64,000 nucleotides of DNA. It comes from Rhizobium sp. L51/94 (lineage in GTDB: Bacteria; Pseudomonadota; Alphaproteobacteria; Rhizobiales; Rhizobiaceae). The notes beneath the pieces are model-generated. The model was not told where the DNA came from and did no database searches. It was given only the letters and a program-made list of their open reading frames with translations. The stretch lies in contig NZ_CP072141.1 in assembly GCF_019355555.1 (NCBI RefSeq), forward strand, positions 2,350,001 to 2,414,000, written 5' to 3'. Positions within the stretch are counted from its first letter, which is position 1; every line of letters starts with the position of its first letter. Shown here piece by piece: positions 40,218-48,677 of the stretch. The position numbers and the translations under genes are program-made.

Positions 40218-40988
40218 CTAAGCCTCTGCCGAATGGTTTTCCTCGACCTTTGCCTTGCGGATGGTCTCGATCATCTGTCGTACTTCCTCGGCAGCAGCCT
40301 GCATCGCCGCCTCGGTGCGCGCCCGCACGACGATCTCGGTCGAGAAACTCTGGCCGAGATAACGCGGATAGGAGCCAATGCTCGTTTCCGGATGAGCCTT
40401 CTGGATAGCGCCGAGCGGTGTGCCGATATCGCCCTCGCCGAACGGACAGGCAACCGCCGTCGACAGCATCGGCGTGCCCGTGCGCAGGGTCGGAATGACA
40501 TTGTCCAGCATGGCCTGGAACACCTGCGGCACGCCGGCCATCACATGCACGTTGCCAATGGTAAAGCCGGGTGCGGTCGAGACCGGGTTGGCGATATGGG
40601 TTGCGCCGACGGGCATGCGCGCCATGCGCTGGCGGGCCTCGGTGAACGGCATGTCGCGGCGCTCGTACATGGCAGCCATCAGCTTCATGGCTTCGGCATC
40701 GTGCTCGCAGGGAACGCCAAAGGCCTTGGAAATAGCATCGGCGGTGATGTCGTCGTGGGTCGGGCCGATGCCGCCGGAGGTGAAAACGTAGTCGTAGGTG
40801 CCGCGCAGCGCATTCAATGCCGCAACGATCGCGTCTTCCTCGTCTGCGACGATGCGAACCTCCTTGAGGTCGATGCCCGAGAGCAGCAGGATGTCGGCGA
40901 GGTGGCCGATATTCTTGTCTTTTGTCCGGCCGGACAAAAGCTCGTCGCCGATGGCGAGCATCGCGGCGGTGATGATTTGGTCTGTCAT
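40218..40988 (-). CDS. CinA-like protein with molybdopterin-binding (MoaB/MogA) domain
   Basis: The 256-residue product is the N-terminal half of CinA: ITAAMLAIGDELLSGRTKDK, DYVFTSGGIGPTHDDITADA and VHVMAGVPQVFQAM. The C-terminal nicotinamide-nucleotide amidase domain of long CinA proteins is absent, which is common in alphaproteobacteria. The family has been linked to ADP-ribose and NAD metabolism, but the role of this short form is not established. Confidence 0.87.
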   Translation of the reverse strand: MTDQIITAAMLAIGDELLSGRTKDKNIGHLADILLLSGIDLKEVRIVADEEDAIVAALNALRGTYDYVFTSGGIGPTHDDITADAISKAFGVPCEHDAEAMKLMAAMYERRDMPFTEARQRMARMPVGATHIANPVSTAPGFTIGNVHVMAGVPQVFQAMLDNVIPTLRTGTPMLSTAVACPFGEGDIGTPLGAIQKAHPETSIGSYPRYLGQSFSTEIVVRARTEAAMQAAAEEVRQMIETIRKAKVEENHSAEA

Positions 40989-41073
40989 AACAGTCTTTGC
41001 CTTCTCTCAACGGTTCCGGCGAAACTTACAGCAAAACGCGCCGTCGGGAAGACCCGGATTCAATCGCAAAAAA

Positions 41074-41108
41074 TGAACGCAAAGGAAAATCGTTCAATAT
41101 AAATGAAC
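41074..41108. promoter_or_regulatory. Repeated TGAAC half-sites upstream of wrbA
   Basis: TGAACG (41074-41079) and CGTTCA (41091-41096) form an inverted repeat, and a third TGAAC lies at 41104, 30 bases from the first and so on the same helix face. The group sits between the divergent CinA-like and wrbA genes and looks like an operator. No regulator can be named from the sequence. Confidence 0.35.
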
Positions 41109-41280
41109 AGTCCGTATCTGGCACCCTATCTGGAACGGAGCCCGCCGTTGGGCTAACTGTCGATCATCAGCACAAGGATGCTGCGAGGCACGAAATATGC
41201 TGTTCGAATTCATCAAACGCATTCTCTCCGGTTCGCCGTCTGCGGCGCCGTCAACACTCCCAGCAAAGGAAGAGAAGAAA

Positions 41281-41877
41281 ATGGCCAAGGTCCTGGTTCT
41301 ATATCATTCCACATACGGTCACATCGAAGCGATGGCTTACGCCGTTGCCGAAGGCGCAAAGTCGGCCGGTGCCGAAGTTGTCGTCAAGCGCGTGCCGGAG
41401 CTGGTGTCAGACGAAGTCGCCAAGGCATCGCACTACAAGATGGACCAGGCAGCACCGATCGCCACTGCGGATGAACTTGCCGAATACGACGCTATCATCG
41501 TTGGCGCCGGCACCCGCTTCGGCACCGTCGCTTCGCAGATGCGCAACTTCTGGGATCAGACAGGCGGCCTGTGGTTTGGCGGCAAGCTGGTCGGCAAGGT
41601 CGGCTCGGCCTTCACATCGTCTGCCAGCCAGCACGGCGGACAGGAGTCCACCATTCTCGGCTTCCTGCCGACGTTCCTGCATCACGGCATGGCTGTCGTC
41701 GGCCTTCCCTACAGCTTCGCCGGCCAGCTCGGCACCGAAGAAGTCAAGGGCGGCTCGCCTTACGGCGCAACGACGATCACCAACGGCGACGGCTCGCGCA
41801 TGCCGTCTGAAATCGAACTCGAAGGCGCAAGATTCCAGGGCGCCCACGTGGCAAAGATTGCTGCCAAGCTCGCCTAA
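41281..41877 (+). CDS. wrbA: NAD(P)H:quinone oxidoreductase WrbA
   Basis: WrbA is a flavodoxin-like FMN enzyme that reduces quinones by two electrons. From the ATG at 41281 the product is 198 residues, the standard length, with the FMN-phosphate loop [35 protein letters not shown] and [20 protein letters not shown]. An ATG at 41197 in the same frame would add a 28-residue amphipathic leader ([12 protein letters not shown]...) and has a weak GAGG element, so a longer form cannot be excluded. Confidence 0.93.
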   Translation: MAKVLVLYHSTYGHIEAMAYAVAEGAKSAGAEVVVKRVPELVSDEVAKASHYKMDQAAPIATADELAEYDAIIVGAGTRFGTVASQMRNFWDQTGGLWFGGKLVGKVGSAFTSSASQHGGQESTILGFLPTFLHHGMAVVGLPYSFAGQLGTEEVKGGSPYGATTITNGDGSRMPSEIELEGARFQGAHVAKIAAKLA

Positions 41878-41898
41878 TTTTCACTCGTGAATGATTGG

Positions 41899-41925
41899 AA
41901 AGCGCGGCCGTAAGGTCGCGCTTTT
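41899..41925 (+). terminator. Terminator of wrbA
   Basis: AAAGCGCGGCC pairs with GGTCGCGCTTT (one G-T pair, GTAA loop) and runs into TTTTC, 21 bases after the wrbA stop codon. Confidence 0.85.
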
Positions 41926-41957
41926 CGCGTGAAATACAGATGCGTTGAAAGATCATA

Positions 41958-42042
41958 TGGTGCGGACGACGGGGGTCGAACCCGTACAGCCAAGGCCGAG
42001 GGATTTTAAGTCCCTTGCGTCTACCAGTTTCGCCACGTCCGC
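41958..42042 (-). tRNA. tRNA-Leu (anticodon UAA)
   Basis: Read on the minus strand the gene has acceptor arms GCGGACG/CGTCCGC, a leucine-type D arm (GGCGAAACTGGTAGACGC), the anticodon stem AGGGA/TCCCT around CTTAAAA (anticodon TAA), a long class II variable arm and the T arm ACGGG/CCCGT. The discriminator base is A and the 3' CCA is encoded (41958-41960). It decodes UUA and, by wobble, UUG. Confidence 0.97.
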
Positions 42043-42146
42043 CTGCCTTTCAAATCAACGAGTTTGACGATTCCGTCAACCCGGTGATCTCGGATATCGG
42101 TACGCAGGAGAAGCTACTGGCTCGCCTTCTCCTCCCGGACGCCTCC

Positions 42147-42515
42147 TCAGCCGGCGACCAGGAGGTCCGGAGTCCATCGCGCCCGGATGCGGTTGAAGGC
42201 GTAGCCCATCGCCACGCCGGCAATCGCTCCGCCGCCCTTGACGATGGCGTCGTGCAACCGCGCATGGCGGGTTGGCGAAAACTCCTGCAGGAACTCGAAG
42301 CCGAGTGCGCCTGCGACCAGAAGAACTCCGATCGATTTCCAGTGGCGTGGGTAGGCCAGCACGAAAACAAGACCGGCAAGCGCATAGGCGCCGGCTCGGT
42401 CGATATTGACCGTCGTCAGCGTATGCGGCCTGAGGTCAATCGGCGAAACAGTGGAGAAGAGAATAAAGGCGAGCACGAACCATGCCGCGCCCTTCAGGAG
42501 GATTCGTGTCATCAT
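42147..42515 (-). CDS. VanZ-like family membrane protein
   Basis: The 122-residue product has three or four hydrophobic segments and the VanZ pattern: LFSTVSPIDLRPHT, AGAYALAGLVFVLAYPRHW, and FEFLQEFSPTRHARLHDAIV, where the loop before the last helix is the most conserved. Function in non-resistant bacteria is unknown. The start is one of two adjacent ATG codons (42515 or 42512) without a strong ribosome-binding site. A leader with a terminator lies about 70 bases upstream. Confidence 0.78.
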   Translation of the reverse strand: MMTRILLKGAAWFVLAFILFSTVSPIDLRPHTLTTVNIDRAGAYALAGLVFVLAYPRHWKSIGVLLVAGALGFEFLQEFSPTRHARLHDAIVKGGGAIAGVAMGYAFNRIRARWTPDLLVAG

Positions 42516-42580
42516 ACCGTCATAATAGGCAGGCTCACGGCGGAATAAAGGCTTGGCATCCACACGCCAAAAGGGGCGGT

Positions 42581-42646
42581 CTAAAAAAGACGAAGCCCGC
42601 CAACCCGGATACACCAGGCGCGTAGCGGGCCTCTAACCATCATCAT
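42581..42646 (-). other. Possible 21-codon leader peptide overlapping a terminator
   Basis: On the minus strand three consecutive ATG codons begin a short frame, MMMVRGPLRAWCIRVGGLRL plus one Phe, that ends in TAG within the T-run of the terminator. The frame spans the whole hairpin, so translation would prevent it folding. It may equally be fortuitous within a small non-coding RNA. No run of a single amino acid typical of attenuator peptides is present. Confidence 0.35.
42583..42630 (-). terminator. Intrinsic terminator in the leader upstream of the VanZ-like gene
   Basis: On the minus strand GCCCGC pairs with GCGGGC, with an inner CCTGG/CCGGG helix, and TTCGTCTTTTTT follows. The hairpin lies between a possible promoter (TTGACA at 42684-42689, CTATAC at 42658-42663) and the VanZ-like gene. 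It could end a small RNA of about 70 bases or work as an attenuator. Confidence 0.75.
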
Positions 42647-42869
42647 GATGGCTTGCCGTATAGAGTGCACCGCGCGAGTAGATGTCAATCCAAAGAAATG
42701 AGGGGTTGAGCCTTGTCGTCCGCGACGATTCTTTCGGAAGGGCAGTATAAGAGCGCCTCATCGCTGAAAAATCGGACATTGCCTGGCCTCGGACGAACAA
42801 AGAGACTTTATCTCGACAGCCGGCCTGTGTCATAGCCAGACGCTTGAAACAACGAAGGACGTTCAGACT
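42647..42869. promoter_or_regulatory. Upstream region shared by the leader RNA and ilvA
   Basis: These bases hold the possible leftward promoter TTGACA (42684-42689, minus strand) with CTATAC 20 bases away, or CTCTAT at a spacing of 18. The remainder, 42690-42869, must contain the rightward promoter of ilvA, for which I see no clear boxes. Confidence 0.35.
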
Positions 42870-44120
42870 TTGAACACACGGGATGTCGACAGCGCGCAGG
42901 AAGCCATGCGGGAGATTTTCCCCGCGACGCCGCTGCAATTCAACGAGCATCTCTCCGCCCGCTACGGTGCCGATATCTGGCTGAAGCGCGAAGACCTGAC
43001 GCCGGTGCGCTCCTACAAGATCCGGGGTGCCTTCAACTTCTTCCGAAAGCAGATGGCAGCCGGCGGTACCGGGAAAGTCTTCGTCTGCGCCTCGGCCGGC
43101 AATCATGCGCAAGGGTTCGCCTTCGTGTGCCGCCACTTCGGCGTGCCCGGTGTGGTTTTCATGCCGGTGACGACGCCGCAGCAGAAGATCGAGAAGACCC
43201 GCATATTCGGCGGCGAATTCATCACCATCAAACTCTTCGGCGACTTTTTCGACCAGTGCTACCAGGCTGCGCGCGATTACGTTTCGGCCAATGACGGCTT
43301 CATGGTGCCGCCATTCGACCATGCTGATATCATCGAAGGCCAGGCGACGGTGGCGGCCGAAATCGCGGCGCAATTGCCGGACGGCGTGCTGCCGGATCTG
43401 GTCGTCATGCCGGTCGGCGGCGGCGGACTGGCTGCCGGGATTACGGGCTATTTCAGCGATGTCCTGCCACCGTCGGCGTTCCGATTTGTCGAGCCGGCCG
43501 GCGCTCCCAGCCTTCGTCGCTCGATAGAGGCTGGAAGCCTGATGACATTGCCGAAGGTCGATAATTTCGTCGACGGGGCGGCGGTTGCCCGCATTGGCGA
43601 TCTGAATTTTGAAGCATTGCGAGCTTTCCCCGCCGATCAGGTGATGCTGATGCCGGAGAACGCCATCTGCGTGACAATCATCGATATGCTGAATGTCGAA
43701 GGCGTCGTGCTCGAACCGGCGGGCGCGCTGGCAATCACCGCACTCGAGGCGATGGATCGCGACGCCATCCGTGGCAAGACCATCGTTGCCGTCGTGTCCG
43801 GTGGCAACTTCGATTTCGAGCGGCTGCCCGACGTCAAGGAGCGCGCCATGCGCCATGCGGGCCTGAAGAAATACTTTATTCTGCGGCTGGCCCAGCGGCC
43901 GGGCGCGCTGCGCGACTTTCTCAATCTGCTTGGCCCTGACGACGACATCGCCCGCTTCGAATACCTGAAGAAGAGCGCTCGCAATTTCGGCTCTATCCTG
44001 ATCGGTATAGAGGTGAAGAATGCGGACAGTTTCGCGGTGCTACGGCAGAATTTCGAGAATGCCGGACTTGGCTACGAAGACATCACCGACAATGAGATCC
44101 TTGCAAACCTGATCATATGA
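42870..44120 (+). CDS. ilvA: Threonine ammonia-lyase (biosynthetic threonine dehydratase)
   Basis: IlvA deaminates threonine to 2-oxobutanoate, the first step to isoleucine. The 416-residue product carries the PLP lysine Lys50 in SYKIRGAFNFF, the glycine loop VMPVGGGGLAAGI, and one C-terminal ACT-like regulatory domain (YFILRLAQRPGALRDFLNLL), the short form with a single regulatory module. It starts with TTG at 42870 after AAGGAC; an ATG 12 codons later is an alternative. It overlaps no gene, but the HlyU-like gene follows after 41 bases. Confidence 0.93.
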   Translation: MNTRDVDSAQEAMREIFPATPLQFNEHLSARYGADIWLKREDLTPVRSYKIRGAFNFFRKQMAAGGTGKVFVCASAGNHAQGFAFVCRHFGVPGVVFMPVTTPQQKIEKTRIFGGEFITIKLFGDFFDQCYQAARDYVSANDGFMVPPFDHADIIEGQATVAAEIAAQLPDGVLPDLVVMPVGGGGLAAGITGYFSDVLPPSAFRFVEPAGAPSLRRSIEAGSLMTLPKVDNFVDGAAVARIGDLNFEALRAFPADQVMLMPENAICVTIIDMLNVEGVVLEPAGALAITALEAMDRDAIRGKTIVAVVSGGNFDFERLPDVKERAMRHAGLKKYFILRLAQRPGALRDFLNLLGPDDDIARFEYLKKSARNFGSILIGIEVKNADSFAVLRQNFENAGLGYEDITDNEILANLII

Positions 44121-44161
44121 CTATCTGCGCTTTCAGGCTGCGGTCAACCAAGAGGCAAACA

Positions 44162-44494
44162 ATGGCGTCCTTCTTCTCAACCATCCTGTCGATGTTCACC
44201 GGTGCCGGCGGGCCCAAGGCCGACGCCACAAAGGCGGGGGCGCCAGCCGCCTCGCAGACTTATCAGGACTGCCAGATTTTCGCAGTGCCCCAGCGGGAAG
44301 GTAGCCAGTTTCGTCTGGCCGGTCGTATCGAAAAGCAGGTGAACGGCGAAATCCTGGTGCGCAACTTCATCCGCGCAGACGTCTTCAGTTCCGTCGATGA
44401 CGCGGTCGAGACCACCTTCCGCAAGGCACAGCAGATCATCGACCAGCATGGCCCGTCGCTGTTTGCCGATGGCGAACCTAGCCGCCAGGTCTGA
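44162..44494 (+). CDS. HlyU-like protein
   Basis: The 110-residue product matches the HlyU family: DCQIFAVPQREGSQFRLAGR, EKQVNGEILVRNFIRADVFS and DDAVETTFRKAQQIIDQHG. Vibrio HlyU is an ArsR-type regulator, but this Pfam family in rhizobia is a different small domain of unknown function that only shares the name. The ATG at 44162 follows AGAGG. It probably shares a transcript with ilvA. Confidence 0.78.
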   Translation: MASFFSTILSMFTGAGGPKADATKAGAPAASQTYQDCQIFAVPQREGSQFRLAGRIEKQVNGEILVRNFIRADVFSSVDDAVETTFRKAQQIIDQHGPSLFADGEPSRQV

Positions 44495-44813
44495 GTCGAT
44501 CCGCGATTTCACCAGTGGCGGATGAGGGACTTGCTCGCCCGTCATCTGCTAAAACAATATTTTACGTTATTAACAAAAGTTCGCAGGAGCGGGCGGGGAT
44601 CGGCTCCGTCCACAGCATTTCTGCCAGTTTTGCACTTAAGCGCCGCTTTTCGCTACTCTCTCTTCTTGCGTAGCCCCGTTCAGCGTTAACATCGTTGCGT
44701 CAAAATACCGGATTCGACTGCAATAGACTTGGCGGAACCTCAGCAGTCCTATATTTCAAACTTAAACGGTCGTTGTGCAAAAGCACGTTTAAGAGGCGAA
44801 AGCGGACAATGCG
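44495..44813 (+). promoter_or_regulatory. Gap upstream of the diguanylate cyclase, with a 5' hairpin
   Basis: No gene is credible in these 319 bases. An AT-rich patch around 44553-44580 could be part of a promoter. A hairpin at 44761-44793 pairs CTTAAACG with CGTTTAAG and has an inner GTGC/GCAC helix around AAAA. It lies 20 bases before the GGDEF gene, within the likely 5' UTR, and could affect translation. Confidence 0.4.
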
Positions 44814-46082
44814 ATGAGGGAGCTTAACCTGGCTTTGTTCGTGCTCGAGGCCGTCGCCTATTTTGCGATCATGGTGACGCTCCTGCATTTGCGGCACCGC
44901 ATCGGGCTCGGCGTCTTCTTGACGGCACTCGGCGTCATGCACTTCATGGAAACCTACCTGGCAGCCGTCTTCTATGTCGAACTGCCTTTCGGCGTTGTCT
45001 CTCCCGGCTCCTCGGTGTTTTTCGCCGGCAAGCTTATGATGATCCTGATGCTTTATATGCAGGAGGATGCGGCGATCGTTCGCCAGCCGATCTACGGGCT
45101 CTTCCTCGGCAATTTGCTCACGGTGACGATTGCCTGGGCGGTGCAATTTCAGATTCCCGCCGTACTATCGCCGGGCCGCGGCACGGATTTCGCTTTTCTT
45201 CGGGAGATGGGCTGGCTGATGATCTGGGGCACGGCGCTGCTCTACATCGACGCCATCGGCATCATCCTGCTCTATGAGAAGCTCGGCCGTTTCATACAGC
45301 GCTGGGTCGTGCTGCGCTTCATGATCGCGGGCTTCGTGCTGCTGACGTTCGACCAGATCGGCTTCTTTGCGGCCCTGCATTATTTTGCCGGCGTGCCGAT
45401 GACTGCCTTCTGGAGCGGCTGGATCGGAAAGCTTCTCGCGGTCCTGATCTATTCGGGGCTTTTCGCGCTTTATCAGCGCGGCATACGACGACATCTGGCG
45501 ACCACCGCGCATCGCTCGGTACTCGACGTGTTCCACGACCTGACGTTTCGCGAGCGCTACGACGATCTCGTCTCTCGCAGCGGCCGCGATCTGCTGACGG
45601 GTACGTTCGATCGCAACCGCATGGAGGTCGAGGGGCCGCAGATACTGCGCGACAGCCAGAAACGTAACGAAACCATGACGCTGCTGCTGATAGACGCCGA
45701 CGAATTCAAGGCGGTCAACGACCAGTTCGGACATCTCGAAGGCGATGGCGTTCTGAAGGCGGTCGCCGCAGCAATCTCGAACGCGTTGCGCCCGACCGAC
45801 CGGCTGTTCCGGTTCGGCGGCGAGGAATTCGTGGTGCTCTGCACGAGGACCAACCACGCCGAGGCACTGCTTCTGGCCGAGCATCTGCGATGGCAGGTGG
45901 CGGAAACCATCCGCAACCCAGGGGGCAAGCCCATCACCATCAGCATCGGCGTTGCAACGTCCGGGGATGATGCCGCAAGCTTCAACGGTCTGCTGGCAAT
46001 CGCCGACGACCGGCTTTACATGGCCAAGAACGACGGCCGCAATCGGGTCGTCGGCCGCGCCGGCTGGAAGCCGCTGGGCTGA
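44814..46082 (+). CDS. Membrane-bound diguanylate cyclase (GGDEF)
   Basis: The enzyme makes cyclic di-GMP from two GTP. The N-terminal 225 residues form about six or seven membrane helices with no recognised sensor name. The C-terminal GGDEF domain has the active-site GGEEF at residues 335-339 and an RPTD inhibitory I-site at 326-329, five residues before it, so it is probably active and feedback-inhibited. A second ATG at 44809 is in another frame. A PilZ-domain c-di-GMP receptor gene lies 2.2 kb downstream. Confidence 0.92.
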   Translation: MRELNLALFVLEAVAYFAIMVTLLHLRHRIGLGVFLTALGVMHFMETYLAAVFYVELPFGVVSPGSSVFFAGKLMMILMLYMQEDAAIVRQPIYGLFLGNLLTVTIAWAVQFQIPAVLSPGRGTDFAFLREMGWLMIWGTALLYIDAIGIILLYEKLGRFIQRWVVLRFMIAGFVLLTFDQIGFFAALHYFAGVPMTAFWSGWIGKLLAVLIYSGLFALYQRGIRRHLATTAHRSVLDVFHDLTFRERYDDLVSRSGRDLLTGTFDRNRMEVEGPQILRDSQKRNETMTLLLIDADEFKAVNDQFGHLEGDGVLKAVAAAISNALRPTDRLFRFGGEEFVVLCTRTNHAEALLLAEHLRWQVAETIRNPGGKPITISIGVATSGDDAASFNGLLAIADDRLYMAKNDGRNRVVGRAGWKPLG

Positions 46083-46105
46083 CGCCGGCGTTGCGCTGGG
46101 TGTTC

Positions 46106-46130
46106 CGACGGGCACCATCGGTGCCCGTCG
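46106..46130. terminator. Strong hairpin between convergent genes
   Basis: CGACGGGCACC and GGTGCCCGTCG form an 11-bp perfect stem with an ATC loop between the diguanylate cyclase and the convergent phosphodiesterase gene. There is no T-run after it on either strand, but its position suggests a shared transcript end. Confidence 0.5.
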
Positions 46131-46146
46131 AAAAAGCTGGCCGCGA

Positions 46147-48132
46147 TCAGAGAACCAACCGGAACGTATGGAAACCGTCGGCGCCGTCGCCGACATCTTC
46201 GACGTGGACGCTTTTGAGGTCGGCGATATAGGTCTTCGCCTTCGGCGCGCTGTCGAACACGACGGTGGTGCCCGGCATCGGCTTGAAGGTCCAGTTGCCA
46301 TCGGCGCTCGGGTTGATGGTGCCCTGATCGTGGATATAGCGGACGATGACGTCGCGATTTGTATCAGGAGCCTGATAGACCACCTTGTCCGTGGCGATAT
46401 CCGGAAACTTGCCGCCGCCGCCAGCCCTATAGTTGTTGGTGACCACCAGGAATTTCATCGCAGGATCAATCGGTTTTCCGTCGAACTGAAGGTTTTGGAT
46501 GCGATTGGAATCGGCATTCACCAGCTTGCCGTCGTCATCGAACCGACGCTTCTGCGAAAGGTCGATCTGATAGGTGACGCCGTCTATGACGTCGAAATTG
46601 AAAGACGGGAAGGACTGGTTCAGCAGCGGTGCATCTTTTGCCCCGGGTGTGATCTGGTTGAACATCGATGCCGACATCTCGAGCCAGTTCTTGACCTGCG
46701 CTCCGTTGATGACCACGGCCTGCACTGTGTTCGGATAGAGGTAGAGGTCGGCGACGTTCTTGATGGCGATGGGGCCTGCGGCGACGTCGGTGTAGTAGTC
46801 CGGGCCGTTGCGGCCACCGCATTTGAACGGCGCTGCGGCAGATAGAACAGGCAGATCCTTGTACTGCGTCTCCTTCAGCATGTCCTTGATGTACCAGCTT
46901 TGCGCCTTGGAGACGATCTGGACCGAGGGGTCGTCGGCCACCAGCGCGAAATAGGAATAGAGCGGTGCTGCCGTCTTGCCGACCGGCGTGCGGACATAGG
47001 CGAGGGTTGCCTCGTGCTCGGCTTTCGCTGCCTCGACCACTTCCTTCTTGTCGCCGACATCGGCGATAACCTTCTTCTTTTCGTCGCGGTGATAGATCGG
47101 CCGGGCTTCGCATGTGAAGTCGACGATCTTCCAGTCCTTGCCGTCCTTTTCCAGCAACAGGTCGATAAGGCCGAGGTGGGAACCCCAGAAGCCCCCCATG
47201 ACTGCAGGCTTGCCTTGCAGCGTGCCCTTGACGGGGTCGGCGCCCTTGATCCCATCCCACGTTTTCGGGCCGGGGAAGACCAGATGCTGGTGCCCCGTGA
47301 AAACCGCATCTATGCCTTCGACTGCCGCAACGTAGAGCGACGCATTTTCCATCCGGTCGGTTGGTGCAGCGCCATCGATGCCGGAATGCGACAGGGCGAT
47401 GATGATATCGGCGCCCTGTTCCTTCATGACGGGTACCCATGCCTTGGCGGCCTCGACGATATCGCGGGTCTGCGCCTTGCCCTCGAGGTTCTTGATATCC
47501 CAGAGCATGATCTGTGGCGGCACGAAGCCGATGAAGCCGATCTTGATCGGCGTCTCCTCGCCGGCGCCATCCTTGATGGTCTTGTCGAGGATCAGATAGG
47601 GCTTGAAGAACAGGTCGTCCTTCTTCGGGTCGCTGGCCAGCTGCCCCTTGGTGAGGTTGGCGCAGACGAACGGGAAGTTGGCGCCGCCCAGAACCTTGAA
47701 CATGAAGTCGAGGCCGTAATTGAATTCGTGGTTGCCGAGCGTGCCGACATCGTAATTGAGCGTGTTCATCGCCTTGATGACGGGGTGGACGTCGCCGTCC
47801 TTCATGCCGTGCTGATAGGCCATGTAGTCGCCCATCGGATTGCCCTGCAGAACGTCGCCATTGTCCACGAGAATCGAATTGGTCGCCTCGGCGCGGATGG
47901 AATCGATGATCGTTGCCGTCCGCGTCAGCCCCATCGTCTCGTTCGGCTTGTCGGCGTAGTAGTCATAGGGGAAGACGTTGACGTGGATATCCGTGGTTTC
48001 CATCAGCCGCAGATGGGCCTGATTGCCGGCTGCGCGCGCCGAAAAGGGGTGCAGCATCACAAGTGCTGCAGACGCACCGAGACCGCCCAGCAACGAGCGG
48101 CGGGACATGGAAAAATCGAAACTCGCAGGCAT
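46147..48132 (-). CDS. cpdB: 2',3'-cyclic-nucleotide 2'-phosphodiesterase/3'-nucleotidase (CpdB family)
   Basis: CpdB hydrolyses 2',3'-cyclic nucleotides and 3'-nucleotides in the periplasm for phosphate and nucleoside recovery. From the ATG at 48132 (AGGAG seven bases upstream) the product is 661 residues. It has a Tat signal (MSRRSLLGGLGASAALVML), a metallophosphatase domain with TTDIHVNVFPYDYY, VDNGDVLQGNP, LGNHEFNYG and ALSHSGID, and a C-terminal 5'-nucleotidase domain (VVTNNYRAGGGGKFP). An upstream ATG at 48153 is possible. Confidence 0.93.
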   Translation of the reverse strand: MPASFDFSMSRRSLLGGLGASAALVMLHPFSARAAGNQAHLRLMETTDIHVNVFPYDYYADKPNETMGLTRTATIIDSIRAEATNSILVDNGDVLQGNPMGDYMAYQHGMKDGDVHPVIKAMNTLNYDVGTLGNHEFNYGLDFMFKVLGGANFPFVCANLTKGQLASDPKKDDLFFKPYLILDKTIKDGAGEETPIKIGFIGFVPPQIMLWDIKNLEGKAQTRDIVEAAKAWVPVMKEQGADIIIALSHSGIDGAAPTDRMENASLYVAAVEGIDAVFTGHQHLVFPGPKTWDGIKGADPVKGTLQGKPAVMGGFWGSHLGLIDLLLEKDGKDWKIVDFTCEARPIYHRDEKKKVIADVGDKKEVVEAAKAEHEATLAYVRTPVGKTAAPLYSYFALVADDPSVQIVSKAQSWYIKDMLKETQYKDLPVLSAAAPFKCGGRNGPDYYTDVAAGPIAIKNVADLYLYPNTVQAVVINGAQVKNWLEMSASMFNQITPGAKDAPLLNQSFPSFNFDVIDGVTYQIDLSQKRRFDDDGKLVNADSNRIQNLQFDGKPIDPAMKFLVVTNNYRAGGGGKFPDIATDKVVYQAPDTNRDVIVRYIHDQGTINPSADGNWTFKPMPGTTVVFDSAPKAKTYIADLKSVHVEDVGDGADGFHTFRLVL

Positions 48133-48244
48133 GGCTTTCTCCTCAGGATTCATCGACGTCCCCCGACGCCGGGCGAGACTAGGATGATTTATCGAGGAGT
48201 GCACCCGTTAAGTGACAGGTAGATGGCACCGGTCCGGCAAGCGA

Positions 48245-48595
48245 TCAGCGTTTCAGAACCGGCGTGATATCCTTGTGGAAAAATCGGAAATAGGAGCTGA
48301 CTTGCGCCGCCGCATTGGAACTGCGGTTGAATTCGACGCCAATGCGGCCATTGCGCATCCAGCGGACCGTCCCCTCGATGGTGCCGATTTCTTCGCAGTC
48401 GATGCGGACCTTGCTGCCGGCCGCGCCAAGGAAGGCGCCGCCCAGATCGAGCGCCAGGCCCGTGGGCGAAAGATCGACGATGCGGCCCTCGGTTTCACGG
48501 TTGAGATATCTGACGCTGCCGACCAGGCGCGCATGGCGTCGAACCTGGCTGCGCACCTTCGTACCGAGCATGTTAGGTTCGTTCTGCATTGTCAT
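48245..48595 (-). CDS. PilZ domain protein
   Basis: The 116-residue product has the c-di-GMP-binding pattern of PilZ: the RxxxR element in RRHARLVGSVRY (about residues 19-23) and DLSPTGLALDLGG matching D/NxSxxG. Binding of c-di-GMP is therefore likely. GGAGGCAGGA precedes the ATG. It lies 112 bases upstream of cpdB on the same strand. Confidence 0.87.
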   Translation of the reverse strand: MTMQNEPNMLGTKVRSQVRRHARLVGSVRYLNRETEGRIVDLSPTGLALDLGGAFLGAAGSKVRIDCEEIGTIEGTVRWMRNGRIGVEFNRSSNAAAQVSSYFRFFHKDITPVLKR

Positions 48596-48677
48596 TCCTG
48601 CCTCCAGTTAAGGATTAGCCGACAGACGTTGATAATGAGTCTATGCCAAGCTTAAGTTTCGAAACGCCGTACGCCGG

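Noticed and set aside
42633..43856. A 407-codon minus-strand frame opposite ilvA
   Set aside because: It is antisense to a complete ilvA and lacks any recognisable domain.
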